A DNA stretch of 64,000 bases, taken from the NCBI GenBank assembly GCA_021323535.1, contig JAJONO010000003.1:1-64000 (forward strand). Reading direction: 5' to 3'. Under the pieces are notes generated by a model. That model saw only the letters and a list, made by a program, of their open reading frames with translations. It searched no databases and had not been told where the DNA came from. A program made the translations under genes and the position numbers. The DNA comes from Bacteroidota bacterium. Its GTDB lineage: Bacteria; Bacteroidota; Bacteroidia; B-17B0; Aurantibacillaceae. The stretch's first letter is position 1. Every line of letters begins with the position of its first letter. Positions 21,501-28,144 of the stretch are shown one piece after another.

Positions 21501-22447
21501 CTGTTCCTATGAGTGCCGGACAGACGTATGGTTTCTGTGTGACGTTAACGGGTTCAACCATGTATTATACGAACGGAACAACTGTTGGTTCAGTTTGGGC
21601 TGCCAATAGTGATCTTCAGTTATTGCAAGGGAACGGTGGAGCTTATTTCAACTACAACTTTAGTCCGAGATGTTTTAATGGCGTTGTGAAATATTCAAAA
21701 GCGGGCTGCATATCTCCGTTGGTTCCTGTAGTACTTACTGTAAATCAAAATCCTACGGTAACCATTTCAGCCTCTAACGGTACAATTTGCGCAGGGAATA
21801 CATCCACCTTAACTGCAAGTGGTGCAACAACATATTCGTGGAATACATCAGCCACTACAACCGTTATAACTGTGAGCCCTTCTTCAACCACCATTTATAC
21901 TGTAACCGGTGATAATAGCGGATGCACAGGAACGGAAACTGTTGCGGTAAACGTTAACGCTCTTCCTTCATTAACCTTAACCGCGGCGCAAACTACAGTT
22001 TGTACAAATGGCCCAACGGTAACGTTAACCGGATCACCTGCAGGTGGAGCGTATTCAGGAACCAACGTAAGCGGAAACGTATTTACTCCGGGAGCATCTG
22101 CCGGGACATTTAATCCGGTGTATTCATATACCAGCCCTGTTACTGGGTGTTCTAACACAACTTCTGCAAGCATTGTTGTAAGTACATGTACCGGATTGGA
22201 TAAAATTTCGGGGTTCAAAGGACTTTCGGTTTATCCAAATCCAACAGCAGGTGAAATTACAATTGAACTGAACAATGGTATGGATAAAACTGTTCAGGTG
22301 ACTGATTTAACAGGAAGAATCATTTTCACTGCAAAAACAACGAAAGATAAATTAAATGTTAGTTTGAATGAATTTGCAAATGGTGTTTATTTTGTAAAGA
22401 TCCAAAGCAACGAAGTTGTTGAAATCGTTAAAGTGGTAAAACAATAG
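15575..22447 (+). CDS. Giant T9SS surface protein with two beta-helix regions and Ig-like repeats
   Basis: 2290 residues. Signal peptide MKKIYYVLTFFALTLLVNTAKSQ, then a first beta-helix (to about 900) whose N-terminus is very close to the 1887 gene (GVSGPVTILVNAGHTETAP). A beta-sandwich spacer (about 910-1030) and a second beta-helix (about 1045-1540) matching the 9433/12191 gene come next. Cysteine-paired Ig-like repeats, the same unnamed module as in the 1887 gene (about 1892-2048, NSLFVS to SPRCFNG) and a type A sorting domain (VYPNPTAGEI ... VKVVKQ) complete it. The protein is effectively a mosaic of its two upstream neighbours without the GEVED modules. ATG 15575 gives a normal signal peptide; the TTG at 15569 is in frame but unlikely. 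Surface export by T9SS is well supported; adhesion or matrix function is inferred. Confidence 0.9.
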   Translation: MKKIYYVLTFFALTLLVNTAKSQLSGTYSVPASYATIDAAITALNTQGVSGPVTILVNAGHTETAPVGGFSMTATGTGANPIIFQKNGAGANPLITAYTGTALPNTTTTQDGVWRLIGSDYITINGIDIVDPNTSGNAMMEFGYGLFKASTSNGCQNNTIANCVITLNKNNNTAGAGVAVEGSRGIEIMNTLSNAHTAGLTIVAASGANSNNKIYSNTIQNCNYGIALIGFAATTPFTFADTGNDIGGSSVSTGNTIINFGGGPTTGIASAGVRTLAQYNINVAYNYVNNNNGSGAPNVSTLRGIYLNTAVSANSSITNNTVTMNSGANTSAVSAIENVAGSTAASNSVVISNNLIANGTSSTTSGAFNGIYNTASSATLIMSNNTFTNNSSNATTGISYLLRTSGAVASLIDISNNNFSHSLTGPLLTSADIQCIYTSGTGTTTNVFITNNNFISFNHGITGTGDVYCVRCEKDAVNMSITGNMMNNLILNHTGGEYFIYNSLAGVSGSLTIANNSINNITRTGASTGSFYGYYNSAGSIGTSMQFIYNNLLSNISSTVSGAGSFHGVYNSSGGNWPYPLKAIYNNTVTNVNYNGTGTGYGLYATSLGDAGGASGSSVYNNTVNNLTYGDLMYGMYIAAPTSTNNSTNIYSNSINNITTTGSSTVFGTYLGSGGSGINYYKNKISDITSNGTTGMVHGIYGPATTTTNIYNNLVGNLYAPNATGYTRVNGIYINTGTVVNVYYNTVYLNATSTGADFHTNAVYSSTLTNLTLRNNIFVNLSTPTGTGLAVAYRRQNIQIGNYNLASNDNLFYAGTPGASNLIFTDGTNNYQSLSTYISAFAPADASSITENPTFVSTVGSNANFLNINAVTPTQIESSGTAIAGINDDYIGTVRSATPDIGAWEGNYTLAQDNNAPTFLQDGFTTSACNLTSRTYTINMTDVSGVASGSLSPQLYYSVNGGPYTSVSGTLTSGASINGVWTFNLTYAGNALDVISYYVVAQDIAPTPNIGALPGGGFTAVDVNNVTTPPTTPFTYTLNATLNGTYTVGAAGNFTTLTQAANVYNPACLTGPVTYVLTDPSYSTNENFPIVFLNNTDASATNSLLIVPATGNSATVTTGSTFTNTTMKFLNARFITVDGLNTGGSALTIANTWTTTNSAAIWLASTPTTGPGNNTLEFKRLSIVGPSTTSTARYGILASAESGNPVTTTGPDNDNITIQSNTITSTYYGIYATGTATINVGGSNNWIIDNNNIGTATSNIGFRGIFATNAPSITITNNTIQNLTPGASGMSGIFLSSGLNNAAVSQNTISNITCTAIASGATGAATGINIGTNVMNSVIEKNVILNVTNTHTAGYSGRGITINTSANSNTSVRNNMISGISGTGDNTVGTVWPLGITLEGSSGGVNIENNSVNLSASIAGLPTASASAAMYIATTGTNNVIRNNIFCNTYDNTNSATDVAFGVYSSAATGTNISIMNYNDYYVGGTGNIPVMGYVASTQQLSLPAMQASFGGNLNSQNVLPVFVSPTDLHLQSVFANGLIDNTGTPVAGITVDIDNQIRNVTTPDIGADEFSTPSCTAAVGGTITSASVNLCNGQSTSITSNSTSVGSTSTYQWMSSTTPGGPYTNVSGGTGANSTSYNSAALSTGTLYFVLEVGCGAASQTMTSNEATVVINPIPTASIVSGTSACLGQTLALDGGSDIGSNYNWSGPNSFTSASQNNTVTNVTAAAAGLYTLIVSTANCTSTPVTASVTVNSTSVNITASPFAICTGGTTTLTAVGTATSYVWSTSAITNSIVVSPASATVYSVTGTGTTGCTAGASYSLSITSPTINAVGASVCSPGTTTISVNAFANNVNWYATPTSTTTIATGTAYVPPTAVNTVTYYAEAYSTPSNSLFVSSAAGNSSAGNMFDIVALDNIEINGFDVHVGTATYTLQVWYRPGSYATFTNSTAGWTMAGTTTITGMGSGNITPVPMTISVPMSAGQTYGFCVTLTGSTMYYTNGTTVGSVWAANSDLQLLQGNGGAYFNYNFSPRCFNGVVKYSKAGCISPLVPVVLTVNQNPTVTISASNGTICAGNTSTLTASGATTYSWNTSATTTVITVSPSSTTIYTVTGDNSGCTGTETVAVNVNALPSLTLTAAQTTVCTNGPTVTLTGSPAGGAYSGTNVSGNVFTPGASAGTFNPVYSYTSPVTGCSNTTSASIVVSTCTGLDKISGFKGLSVYPNPTAGEITIELNNGMDKTVQVTDLTGRIIFTAKTTKDKLNVSLNEFANGVYFVKIQSNEVVEIVKVVKQ

Positions 22448-22468
22448 CGTTTATAATAAGATAATTTA

Positions 22469-22501
22469 AAACCCGTCATGAAAACGTGACGGGTTTTTTT
22501 A
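22469..22501 (+). terminator. Rho-independent terminator after the third giant gene
   Basis: Perfect 10-bp stem AAACCCGTCA (22469-22478) / TGACGGGTTT (22487-22496) with an 8-base loop and a T tail. Confidence 0.92.
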
Positions 22502-22593
22502 TTTCCCTTTTTGAATTAACGAATTGGGTTGCCTGATTAACGTAAAACTGATTCGTGGGAAAGCCATAAAGTACCTTCGTGCAAAAATTAACT

Positions 22594-24654
22594 ATGATCA
22601 CTAATTACTTTAAGAAAACAAAAACACTTCTTGCTATCGGGTGTTTATTAGCGGTACAATCTGTAACCTCGCAGGTAGCAACAAATTATACGTTCTCGCT
22701 GTTGAGCGGTTCATTTAATCAGATCAGTGGCGGAACTGTGGCAGGCGGACCAACAGATGATGATGCAAAATATCAAAACCTTGATATTGGCTTTACATTT
22801 CATTACAATGGCAGATGTTACACCAAATTTGGTATGGCATCAAATGGTTATGTTGTTCTTGGATCAAACAATTGGCAAGATGACTATTTTATGATTTCAA
22901 ATAATGTGATCGATTCAAATTTTATTGCGGTTCTTAACAGTGACACGCAACTTGGATTTGTTACAAATGGTACAGTTACCTCGGGAAGCGCTGATGTTTT
23001 GGTTAGTTCTACAGTAGGAATTACCCTTGGAGCGCCTATCTCAGGTTTACCTGGTAATCTATTCGGGTTCCCTGTGGGTACAACCGTTTCTTCAATAGGA
23101 ACAAACAGTTTTGTGGCTTCTGTTTCAGCAACATCAAATTATGTAAACGAAATTTATTTCGCTAACGGAGAAATGCGCTACCAGACTCTTGGTTCGGCTC
23201 CGAATCGCACACTTGTTGTACAATGGTTAAGAGAAAGAAAATTCGGATCGGGAATTGGAGTTGATGAGTGTTTCAATTATCAATTGCATTTGTGTGAAAC
23301 AAGCAATGAGATATCTGTTGTATATGGTGATTGTCTGAACGGTACTACCGTGGGTACGTACGAGGTTGGTTTGCGTGGTGGTAACTTTTTTGATTTTAAT
23401 AATTGCGATAATTTTAACGGCTGGCTCAATACCGTTCCAGGAGTTAACAGCTTCGACTTCTGCGCGCTCGACTTTGGATACGAACCTCCTTCAGGTTTAA
23501 CTTTCAGATGGAACACAACTACTTCCGCTACTATACCTGTTATAACTGCAAGTTCGCCTGGTGGAACAGTTGTATGTTCAACGTCCGCCAGTACGCTTAC
23601 AGCAAGTGGGGCCAATACATATTCATGGAGCAATGGATCAGTCGGAGCAACAATAAATCCGGTTATTTCAGCAAATACAATATATACTGTAACAGGAACC
23701 GCTAATAATGGTTGTATTGCATACGCTCAGTTGAGTATGTCGGTAATAGCCGGACCAACAGTTACAACATCCGGAACTTCAAGTATATGTTCAGGCTCTT
23801 CAGGATCAATAACGAGTTCGGGTGCAACAACCTACTCGTGGAGCAACAGCGCTACTGGATCTTCAGTGACTGTATCACCACTCACAAATACCACATACAC
23901 GGTTTATGGAACTGATGTTGTTTCGGGTTGCACATCTCAGGCTATTCATAACATGCTGGTATATGCTTTGCCAACAGTTTCGGTTTCGGCAAGTTCGGGC
24001 ACGTTATGTGCCGCACAATCGGCAACTGTATCTGCCAGCGGAGCAAACACGTATTCATGGAACACGGGGGCAACTTCTTCATCCATTTCTGTTTCATCGG
24101 CAGGCACTTATACCGTATACGGAACAAACGTTGCAGGTTGTACTTCATCGATTACGCAATCTATTGTGGCTTCAACCCCGTTTGTTGTAATCTTAACAGC
24201 AAGTTCATCTACTTTATGTGTTGGACAAACAGTAACTCTGACAGCTAACGGAGCTGCCACTTATAGCTGGAACACAAGTGCTACGGGTTCTGTTATTACA
24301 GATTCCCCGATTACTAATACTACCTACACTGCCACAGGAACTTCTTCTGAAGGATGTAGTCAAATTGCAAGTTATTCTGTAAACGTTTCTCCGTGTACAG
24401 GAGTAGAGAGTTATTCGTCATTATCAGGAGTAAACGCTTATCCAAATCCAACTTGGGGTGAGTTTACAATAACATTCAATACTTATTCTGAAAAAACTAT
24501 TGAAGTGCTGGATATGACTGGAAGAATTATTTTCTCTGAAACTACGAACGAAGGGAAAATAAGATTGAATCTTGGTCAGTTTTCAAATGGCGTTTATTTT
24601 GTAAAGATCCAAAGTAATGACCTTATGGAGATCATTAAAGTGGTGAAACAATAA
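22594..24654 (+). CDS. T9SS surface protein with four Ig-like repeats
   Basis: 686 residues from ATG 22594. Signal peptide (KKTKTLLAIGCLLAVQSVTSQ), then an unnamed N-terminal domain of about 300 residues with FTFHYNGRCYTKFGMASNGY and VGVDECFNYQLHLCE-like segments. Four consecutive Ig-like repeats of about 80 residues follow, each with a C...LTASGAxTYSWNTGAT...YTVTGT..GC pattern. A type A sorting domain (AYPNPTWGEF ... IKVVKQ) ends the protein. An in-frame GTG at 22579 would add five residues, but a -7-like TACCTTCG at 22572-22579 overlaps it, which favours the ATG. It closes the + strand array of giant T9SS genes and shares their repeat type, though it lacks a beta-helix. Likely surface-exposed; ligand unknown. 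Confidence 0.87.
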   Translation: MITNYFKKTKTLLAIGCLLAVQSVTSQVATNYTFSLLSGSFNQISGGTVAGGPTDDDAKYQNLDIGFTFHYNGRCYTKFGMASNGYVVLGSNNWQDDYFMISNNVIDSNFIAVLNSDTQLGFVTNGTVTSGSADVLVSSTVGITLGAPISGLPGNLFGFPVGTTVSSIGTNSFVASVSATSNYVNEIYFANGEMRYQTLGSAPNRTLVVQWLRERKFGSGIGVDECFNYQLHLCETSNEISVVYGDCLNGTTVGTYEVGLRGGNFFDFNNCDNFNGWLNTVPGVNSFDFCALDFGYEPPSGLTFRWNTTTSATIPVITASSPGGTVVCSTSASTLTASGANTYSWSNGSVGATINPVISANTIYTVTGTANNGCIAYAQLSMSVIAGPTVTTSGTSSICSGSSGSITSSGATTYSWSNSATGSSVTVSPLTNTTYTVYGTDVVSGCTSQAIHNMLVYALPTVSVSASSGTLCAAQSATVSASGANTYSWNTGATSSSISVSSAGTYTVYGTNVAGCTSSITQSIVASTPFVVILTASSSTLCVGQTVTLTANGAATYSWNTSATGSVITDSPITNTTYTATGTSSEGCSQIASYSVNVSPCTGVESYSSLSGVNAYPNPTWGEFTITFNTYSEKTIEVLDMTGRIIFSETTNEGKIRLNLGQFSNGVYFVKIQSNDLMEIIKVVKQ

Positions 24655-24669
24655 GATGCCAGACAAAAT

Positions 24670-24718
24670 AAAAGCCCTGAAGCAGAAGTTGCAAAACCAA
24701 TCGCTTCAGGGCTTTTTT
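24670..24718. terminator. Bidirectional terminator between the T9SS array and purC
   Basis: Long stem AAGCCCTGAAGC pairing with GCTTCAGGGCTT (24703-24714) is flanked by A-rich sequence on the left and T-rich on the right. It can therefore serve both the + gene ending at 24654 and the minus-strand purC ending at 24735. Confidence 0.85.
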
Positions 24719-24734
24719 ATGAATATAAAAAAAG

Positions 24735-25700
24735 TTACATTTTGCTGAGCGCCGAATTAATCGCCGCCTCAACTTCTGCAAGAATATTTTGTGAATTTGC
24801 TTTTACAAATTTTTTACCCGTCACTTTTTCGTATAGTTCAATGTAACGGTCGCTGATCTCGTTGATCCAGGCATCGCTCATAGCGGGAACAGTTTGTCCT
24901 TCTTTTCCCTGGAAACCGTTTTCTATGAGCCAGCGTCTCACAAATTCTTTACTGAGTTGTTTTTGTTCTTCACCTTTTTGTTGTCTTTCTTCATAACCTT
25001 CCTTGTAAAAATAACGCGACGAATCAGGTGTATGAATTTCATCCATTAACGTAATTTCTCCATTGAATAAACCGAATTCATATTTTGTATCTACTAAGAT
25101 CAACCCCATTTTGTTGGCGATTTCCTGTCCGCGAGCATACAGCGCCAGAGTGTATTTCTCAAGTTGCTCGTAATGTTCTTTACTTACAATTCCTTGTTTA
25201 ATAATTTCTTCGCGGCTGATATCTTCATCATGGCCTTCGCTTGCTTTTGTAGTAGGTGTAATAATAGGCGCTGGAAGTTTATCGTTCTCTTTTAATCCTT
25301 CCGGTAAAGTAACGCCACAAAGCGTTCTTAAACCGCTGTTATAGGTTCTGGCGGCATGCCCGGCAAGATAACCCCTTACTACCATTTCCACTTTAAAAGG
25401 TTGACACATTTTGCCAATGCTTACATTCGGGTGAGGAGAGGAGAGGAGCCAGTTTGGAACAATATCTCTTGTTGCATTTAAAAACTGTTCTGCGATCTGG
25501 TTAAGCACTTGCCCTTTGTAAGGAATTCCTCTCGGAAGTACAACGTCAAATGCACTGATGCGGTCGCTGGCAATCATCACCAGTGTTTTTCCGTTAATGG
25601 TATATACATCGCGGACTTTTCCCTTATAATACGCGGTCTGGTTTTTAAATGTAAAATTTGTTTTATCGAGTGTGTTCATCTTTTCTGTTATATTGTCCAT
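24735..25700 (-). CDS. purC: Phosphoribosylaminoimidazole-succinocarboxamide synthase
   Basis: SAICAR synthetase joins CAIR and aspartate with ATP in de novo purine synthesis. Family marks are [10 protein letters not shown] (nucleotide-binding start), [32 protein letters not shown], and [14 protein letters not shown] followed by [11 protein letters not shown]. At 321 residues it belongs to the longer bacterial/yeast-like PurC class. The ATG at 25700 overlaps the upstream kinase gene by 13 bases; a second in-frame ATG at 25679 (MNTLDKTNF) would leave an 8-base gap and is equally acceptable. Co-directional overlap suggests cotranscription with the GHMP kinase at 25688-26710. No other purine genes are nearby. 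Confidence 0.95.
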   Translation of the reverse strand: MDNITEKMNTLDKTNFTFKNQTAYYKGKVRDVYTINGKTLVMIASDRISAFDVVLPRGIPYKGQVLNQIAEQFLNATRDIVPNWLLSSPHPNVSIGKMCQPFKVEMVVRGYLAGHAARTYNSGLRTLCGVTLPEGLKENDKLPAPIITPTTKASEGHDEDISREEIIKQGIVSKEHYEQLEKYTLALYARGQEIANKMGLILVDTKYEFGLFNGEITLMDEIHTPDSSRYFYKEGYEERQQKGEEQKQLSKEFVRRWLIENGFQGKEGQTVPAMSDAWINEISDRYIELYEKVTGKKFVKANSQNILAEVEAAINSALSKM

Positions 25701-26710
25701 GTAACTAATCCTTGTTGTGTAAATTTAAATGGCTGAACCCTTCCACCCGAAGTTTCGATAGCGCGGGCGACTTTTATTTTTGTAATGCCGGGGCAATAGA
25801 AGAACATGAATCCGCCACCGCCTGCTCCTGATATTTTTCCACCAGTGGCGCCGGTTTCACGGGCTTTTGCATAAATTGAATCTATTAAATTGTTTGAAAT
25901 ACTATGCGCCATTTGTTTTTTATTCTGCCAGCCAAAGTGAAGAATTTCCCCGATCTTATTCAGCTCCCCTCTCAGCAACGCGTCTTTCATCTGATGCGAT
26001 TGTTCTTTGAGATTATGCATGGCTTCAACGCTCTTCGTATTTTTTTCGTTCACGTTCTTTACCTGTTCGTTGATAATGTTTGCAGATACACGTTGGGTCT
26101 CTGTAAAGTATAACAACAAATTAAACTCAAGCTCATTAATGATCTCAGGTTTTAACTGAAGCGGATTAACAATGACTTTATCATTCGGAAGAAATTCCAT
26201 GTAATTGATTCCACCAAATGTAGCGGCGTATTGATCCTGTTTTCCTCCGGCCATGTTAAGATCCACACGTTCTATTTCATAAGCAAGGTGCGCTATATCG
26301 TATTTTCCCAATGGAAGTTTGAGCCATTCGACAAAAGCCCCGAGCAATGAAACCACAATGGTGGAAGAAGTTCCCAATCCCGAGCCCTGTGGCGCTTCAA
26401 TATGTGAGGTTAAGCGAAACGAAAGAGCTTCGAGGTTAAATTGTTTTATCACACGGTTATAAACGCCAACGAATAATTCGAATCCCTCTTCTATTTTTAA
26501 TTCTTTTTGAGATGTAACGCTAAAACACTTGTCGGTACCATCGATACAGAATTCAATCTTTCCGTTGTCCATTGGCTCCAGAGAAGCGTATGCATAAAGG
26601 TCGATGGTGGCATTTAAAATGGCGCCGCCGTATAAGTCGGAGTAAGGACTTACATCTGTGCCTCCACCGGCCATTCCAATTCTTAGGGGTGCTTTGCTTC
26701 TTATTATCAT
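25688..26710 (-). CDS. GHMP-family sugar kinase, heptose-7-phosphate kinase-like
   Basis: 340-residue GHMP kinase that phosphorylates a sugar (or sugar phosphate) with ATP. The substrate-binding start [14 protein letters not shown], the ATP loop [14 protein letters not shown] and the C-terminal motif [15 protein letters not shown] are all intact. Closest resemblance is to D-glycero-alpha-D-manno-heptose 7-phosphate kinases (HddA-type) used for GDP-heptose and surface polysaccharide synthesis. Related fucokinase-like enzymes share these motifs, so substrate is uncertain. Its 3' end overlaps purC by 13 bases. No lipopolysaccharide or capsule genes lie beside it, so the context does not settle the pathway. 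Confidence 0.82.
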   Translation of the reverse strand: MIIRSKAPLRIGMAGGGTDVSPYSDLYGGAILNATIDLYAYASLEPMDNGKIEFCIDGTDKCFSVTSQKELKIEEGFELFVGVYNRVIKQFNLEALSFRLTSHIEAPQGSGLGTSSTIVVSLLGAFVEWLKLPLGKYDIAHLAYEIERVDLNMAGGKQDQYAATFGGINYMEFLPNDKVIVNPLQLKPEIINELEFNLLLYFTETQRVSANIINEQVKNVNEKNTKSVEAMHNLKEQSHQMKDALLRGELNKIGEILHFGWQNKKQMAHSISNNLIDSIYAKARETGATGGKISGAGGGGFMFFYCPGITKIKVARAIETSGGRVQPFKFTQQGLVTWTI

Positions 26711-26719
26711 CGTAGATGT

Positions 26720-26790
26720 TTAGCCACTGATTTCACAGATTCACGCGGATTAAAATTTATCTGTGAAAATCTCCGAAATCTGCGGCTTTT
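26720..26790. repeat. Dispersed imperfect palindrome, copy A
   Basis: Intergenic element of about 70 bases. The left arm AGCCACTGATTTC and the right arm (reverse complement AGCCGCAGATTTC) are near-complementary, with internal CACAGAT-type units. Related copies are at 32439-32500 and 33036-33097. Confidence 0.75.
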
Positions 26791-26803
26791 TTTGTAGAGA
26801 TTG

Positions 26804-27292
26804 TTATTTCATATTGATAAATTGTAACGGAACATCATAATTTCCTTTTCTGCAAAGAGCGATCACAGCCTGAAGGTCGTTGATGTTTTTACTGCTCACA
26901 CGGATAATGTCGTCCATGATCTGAGCCGTTACTTTTATTTTACTGTCTTTTATGTCCTTCATTATTTTTTTAGAAGCTTCCTTCTCAATTCCCTGCCTTA
27001 CCTTAATATCTTTTTTAATAAGAGGGCCACTTGGATAATGTTCTTTACTTTCGTCTAACCCACGCGGATCGAGCCCCTGCTTGATCATGCGGGAGTGAAT
27101 CGCATCAAGAATAGCATCCAGTCTCATGTCATTTTCAGTAGAAATATTGATCAGAAGGTCCTTTTTATTCAATTCTATCGTACTTTTACTATCCCTGAAA
27201 TCCCAACGGTTCAGAATGTCTTTCTTTGCAACATTAATGGCATTGTCGAGCAATTGGCCATCTAATTTACTTGCTATGTCAAATGAAGGCAT
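26804..27292 (-). CDS. yajQ: YajQ family nucleotide-binding protein
   Basis: 162 residues beginning MPSFDIASKLDGQLLDNA, the standard YajQ N-terminus. Later family blocks include NRWDFRDSKSTIELN, LDAILDAIHSRMIKQGLD and KVTAQIMDDIIRVSSKNINDLQ. The fold is two ferredoxin-like domains. Members bind nucleotides or RNA, and one from Xanthomonas is a c-di-GMP-responsive transcription cofactor. The open frame extends 20 codons further upstream to 27352, but the family start is the ATG at 27292. It is divergent from the dipeptidase gene, with only 67 bases between start codons. The cellular role here is not clear from context. Confidence 0.93.
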   Translation of the reverse strand: MPSFDIASKLDGQLLDNAINVAKKDILNRWDFRDSKSTIELNKKDLLINISTENDMRLDAILDAIHSRMIKQGLDPRGLDESKEHYPSGPLIKKDIKVRQGIEKEASKKIMKDIKDSKIKVTAQIMDDIIRVSSKNINDLQAVIALCRKGNYDVPLQFINMK

Positions 27293-27359
27293 AATGTTAA
27301 ATTTGTAAGGCAAAATAAAGCTTTTTGAAGAGAATTCGGAACCCAAAATCACCTAATTT

Positions 27360-28130
27360 TTGAAATTTTATAAGACATATTTTTACGTTCTTTTTACTGT
27401 TCTGGCGGGTTGCGATTCTGCTTCCTATAAGCGGCCCGATCATCTTGTGAAACACATCGTTTATGTTATAGAACATTCCATGCAGATTGGTCCGCCACCG
27501 GCTGTAAATACGGATACATCTTACCTTGAAACTGTTTTTGAAATGTATAATTTGGTAGATGTACGGTCCCTGGATTCTTCCATCAGGGTAAAACTTCAAT
27601 ATGCCGACAGTACCAATTTTCTTCACCGCGATTTTTACGACGGCCTCAAAAAAGCCTATTTTCCCTGTGAAGTAGCTACAAGAATTGCCAATGCGCAGTA
27701 TTTCCTGAAACAGATAGATTCTAACCTTACATTGATCATTCTCGACGCGGCGCGTCCCATGCACGTTCAGCAAATGATGTGGGACAGCCTGGATATGCCA
27801 CCTGACCAGAAGTTCAAATACCTGGCGCCTCCCTGGAACACCTCGCTTCACAATTACGGCTGCGCGGTGGATCTTTCTATTATGAATCTTTCTACAGGAA
27901 AATTGCTGGACATGGGCACGGATTTTGATCATTTCGGAAAATTATCGGAACCTATATTTGAGATACATTTTATAAGTACCGGGGAACTCAGCAAAGATGC
28001 TCTTGAAAACCGGAAGCTTCTGAGAAAGGTAATGCAGGCTGCAAAATTAAATCCTATCACAACAGAATGGTGGCACTTTAATTTCTGTTCGAAGGAATAC
28101 GCCGCTGCGGCTTTTAAATTGATAAAATAA
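27360..28130 (+). CDS. D-alanyl-D-alanine dipeptidase (VanX/DdpX family, M15D), lipoprotein
   Basis: 256 residues. The N-terminus is a lipoprotein signal with lipobox VLAGC (cysteine 18), so it is probably membrane-anchored in the periplasm. The catalytic region shows LIILDAARPMHVQ, then the zinc-site sequence HNYGCAVDLSI and the EWWHFNF motif with the third ligand, as in M15D dipeptidases that cleave D-Ala-D-Ala. The start is TTG at 27360; an in-frame stop at 27354 excludes anything further upstream. No vanH/vanA-type ligase or vanRS genes are present, so a role in peptidoglycan recycling or D-Ala-D-Ala use is more likely than glycopeptide resistance. Confidence 0.88.
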   Translation: MKFYKTYFYVLFTVLAGCDSASYKRPDHLVKHIVYVIEHSMQIGPPPAVNTDTSYLETVFEMYNLVDVRSLDSSIRVKLQYADSTNFLHRDFYDGLKKAYFPCEVATRIANAQYFLKQIDSNLTLIILDAARPMHVQQMMWDSLDMPPDQKFKYLAPPWNTSLHNYGCAVDLSIMNLSTGKLLDMGTDFDHFGKLSEPIFEIHFISTGELSKDALENRKLLRKVMQAAKLNPITTEWWHFNFCSKEYAAAAFKLIK

Positions 28131-28144
28131 CTAACTTTATTCTC

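Noticed and set aside
1887-24654. Regularly spaced repeats suggesting a CRISPR-like array
   Set aside because: The periodicity is in protein repeats (beta-helix rungs, Ig-like units) with intact frames, not short identical repeats with unique spacers.
27297-27932. 211-codon open frame on the minus strand opposite the dipeptidase gene
   Set aside because: It is antisense to a gene with clear M15D motifs and has low-plausibility composition (many His, Arg and Cys clusters).
27360-28130. VanX-type dipeptidase as evidence of vancomycin resistance
   Set aside because: No D-Ala-D-Lac ligase, dehydrogenase or vanRS genes nearby, and the organism is Gram-negative; a peptidoglycan turnover role is simpler.
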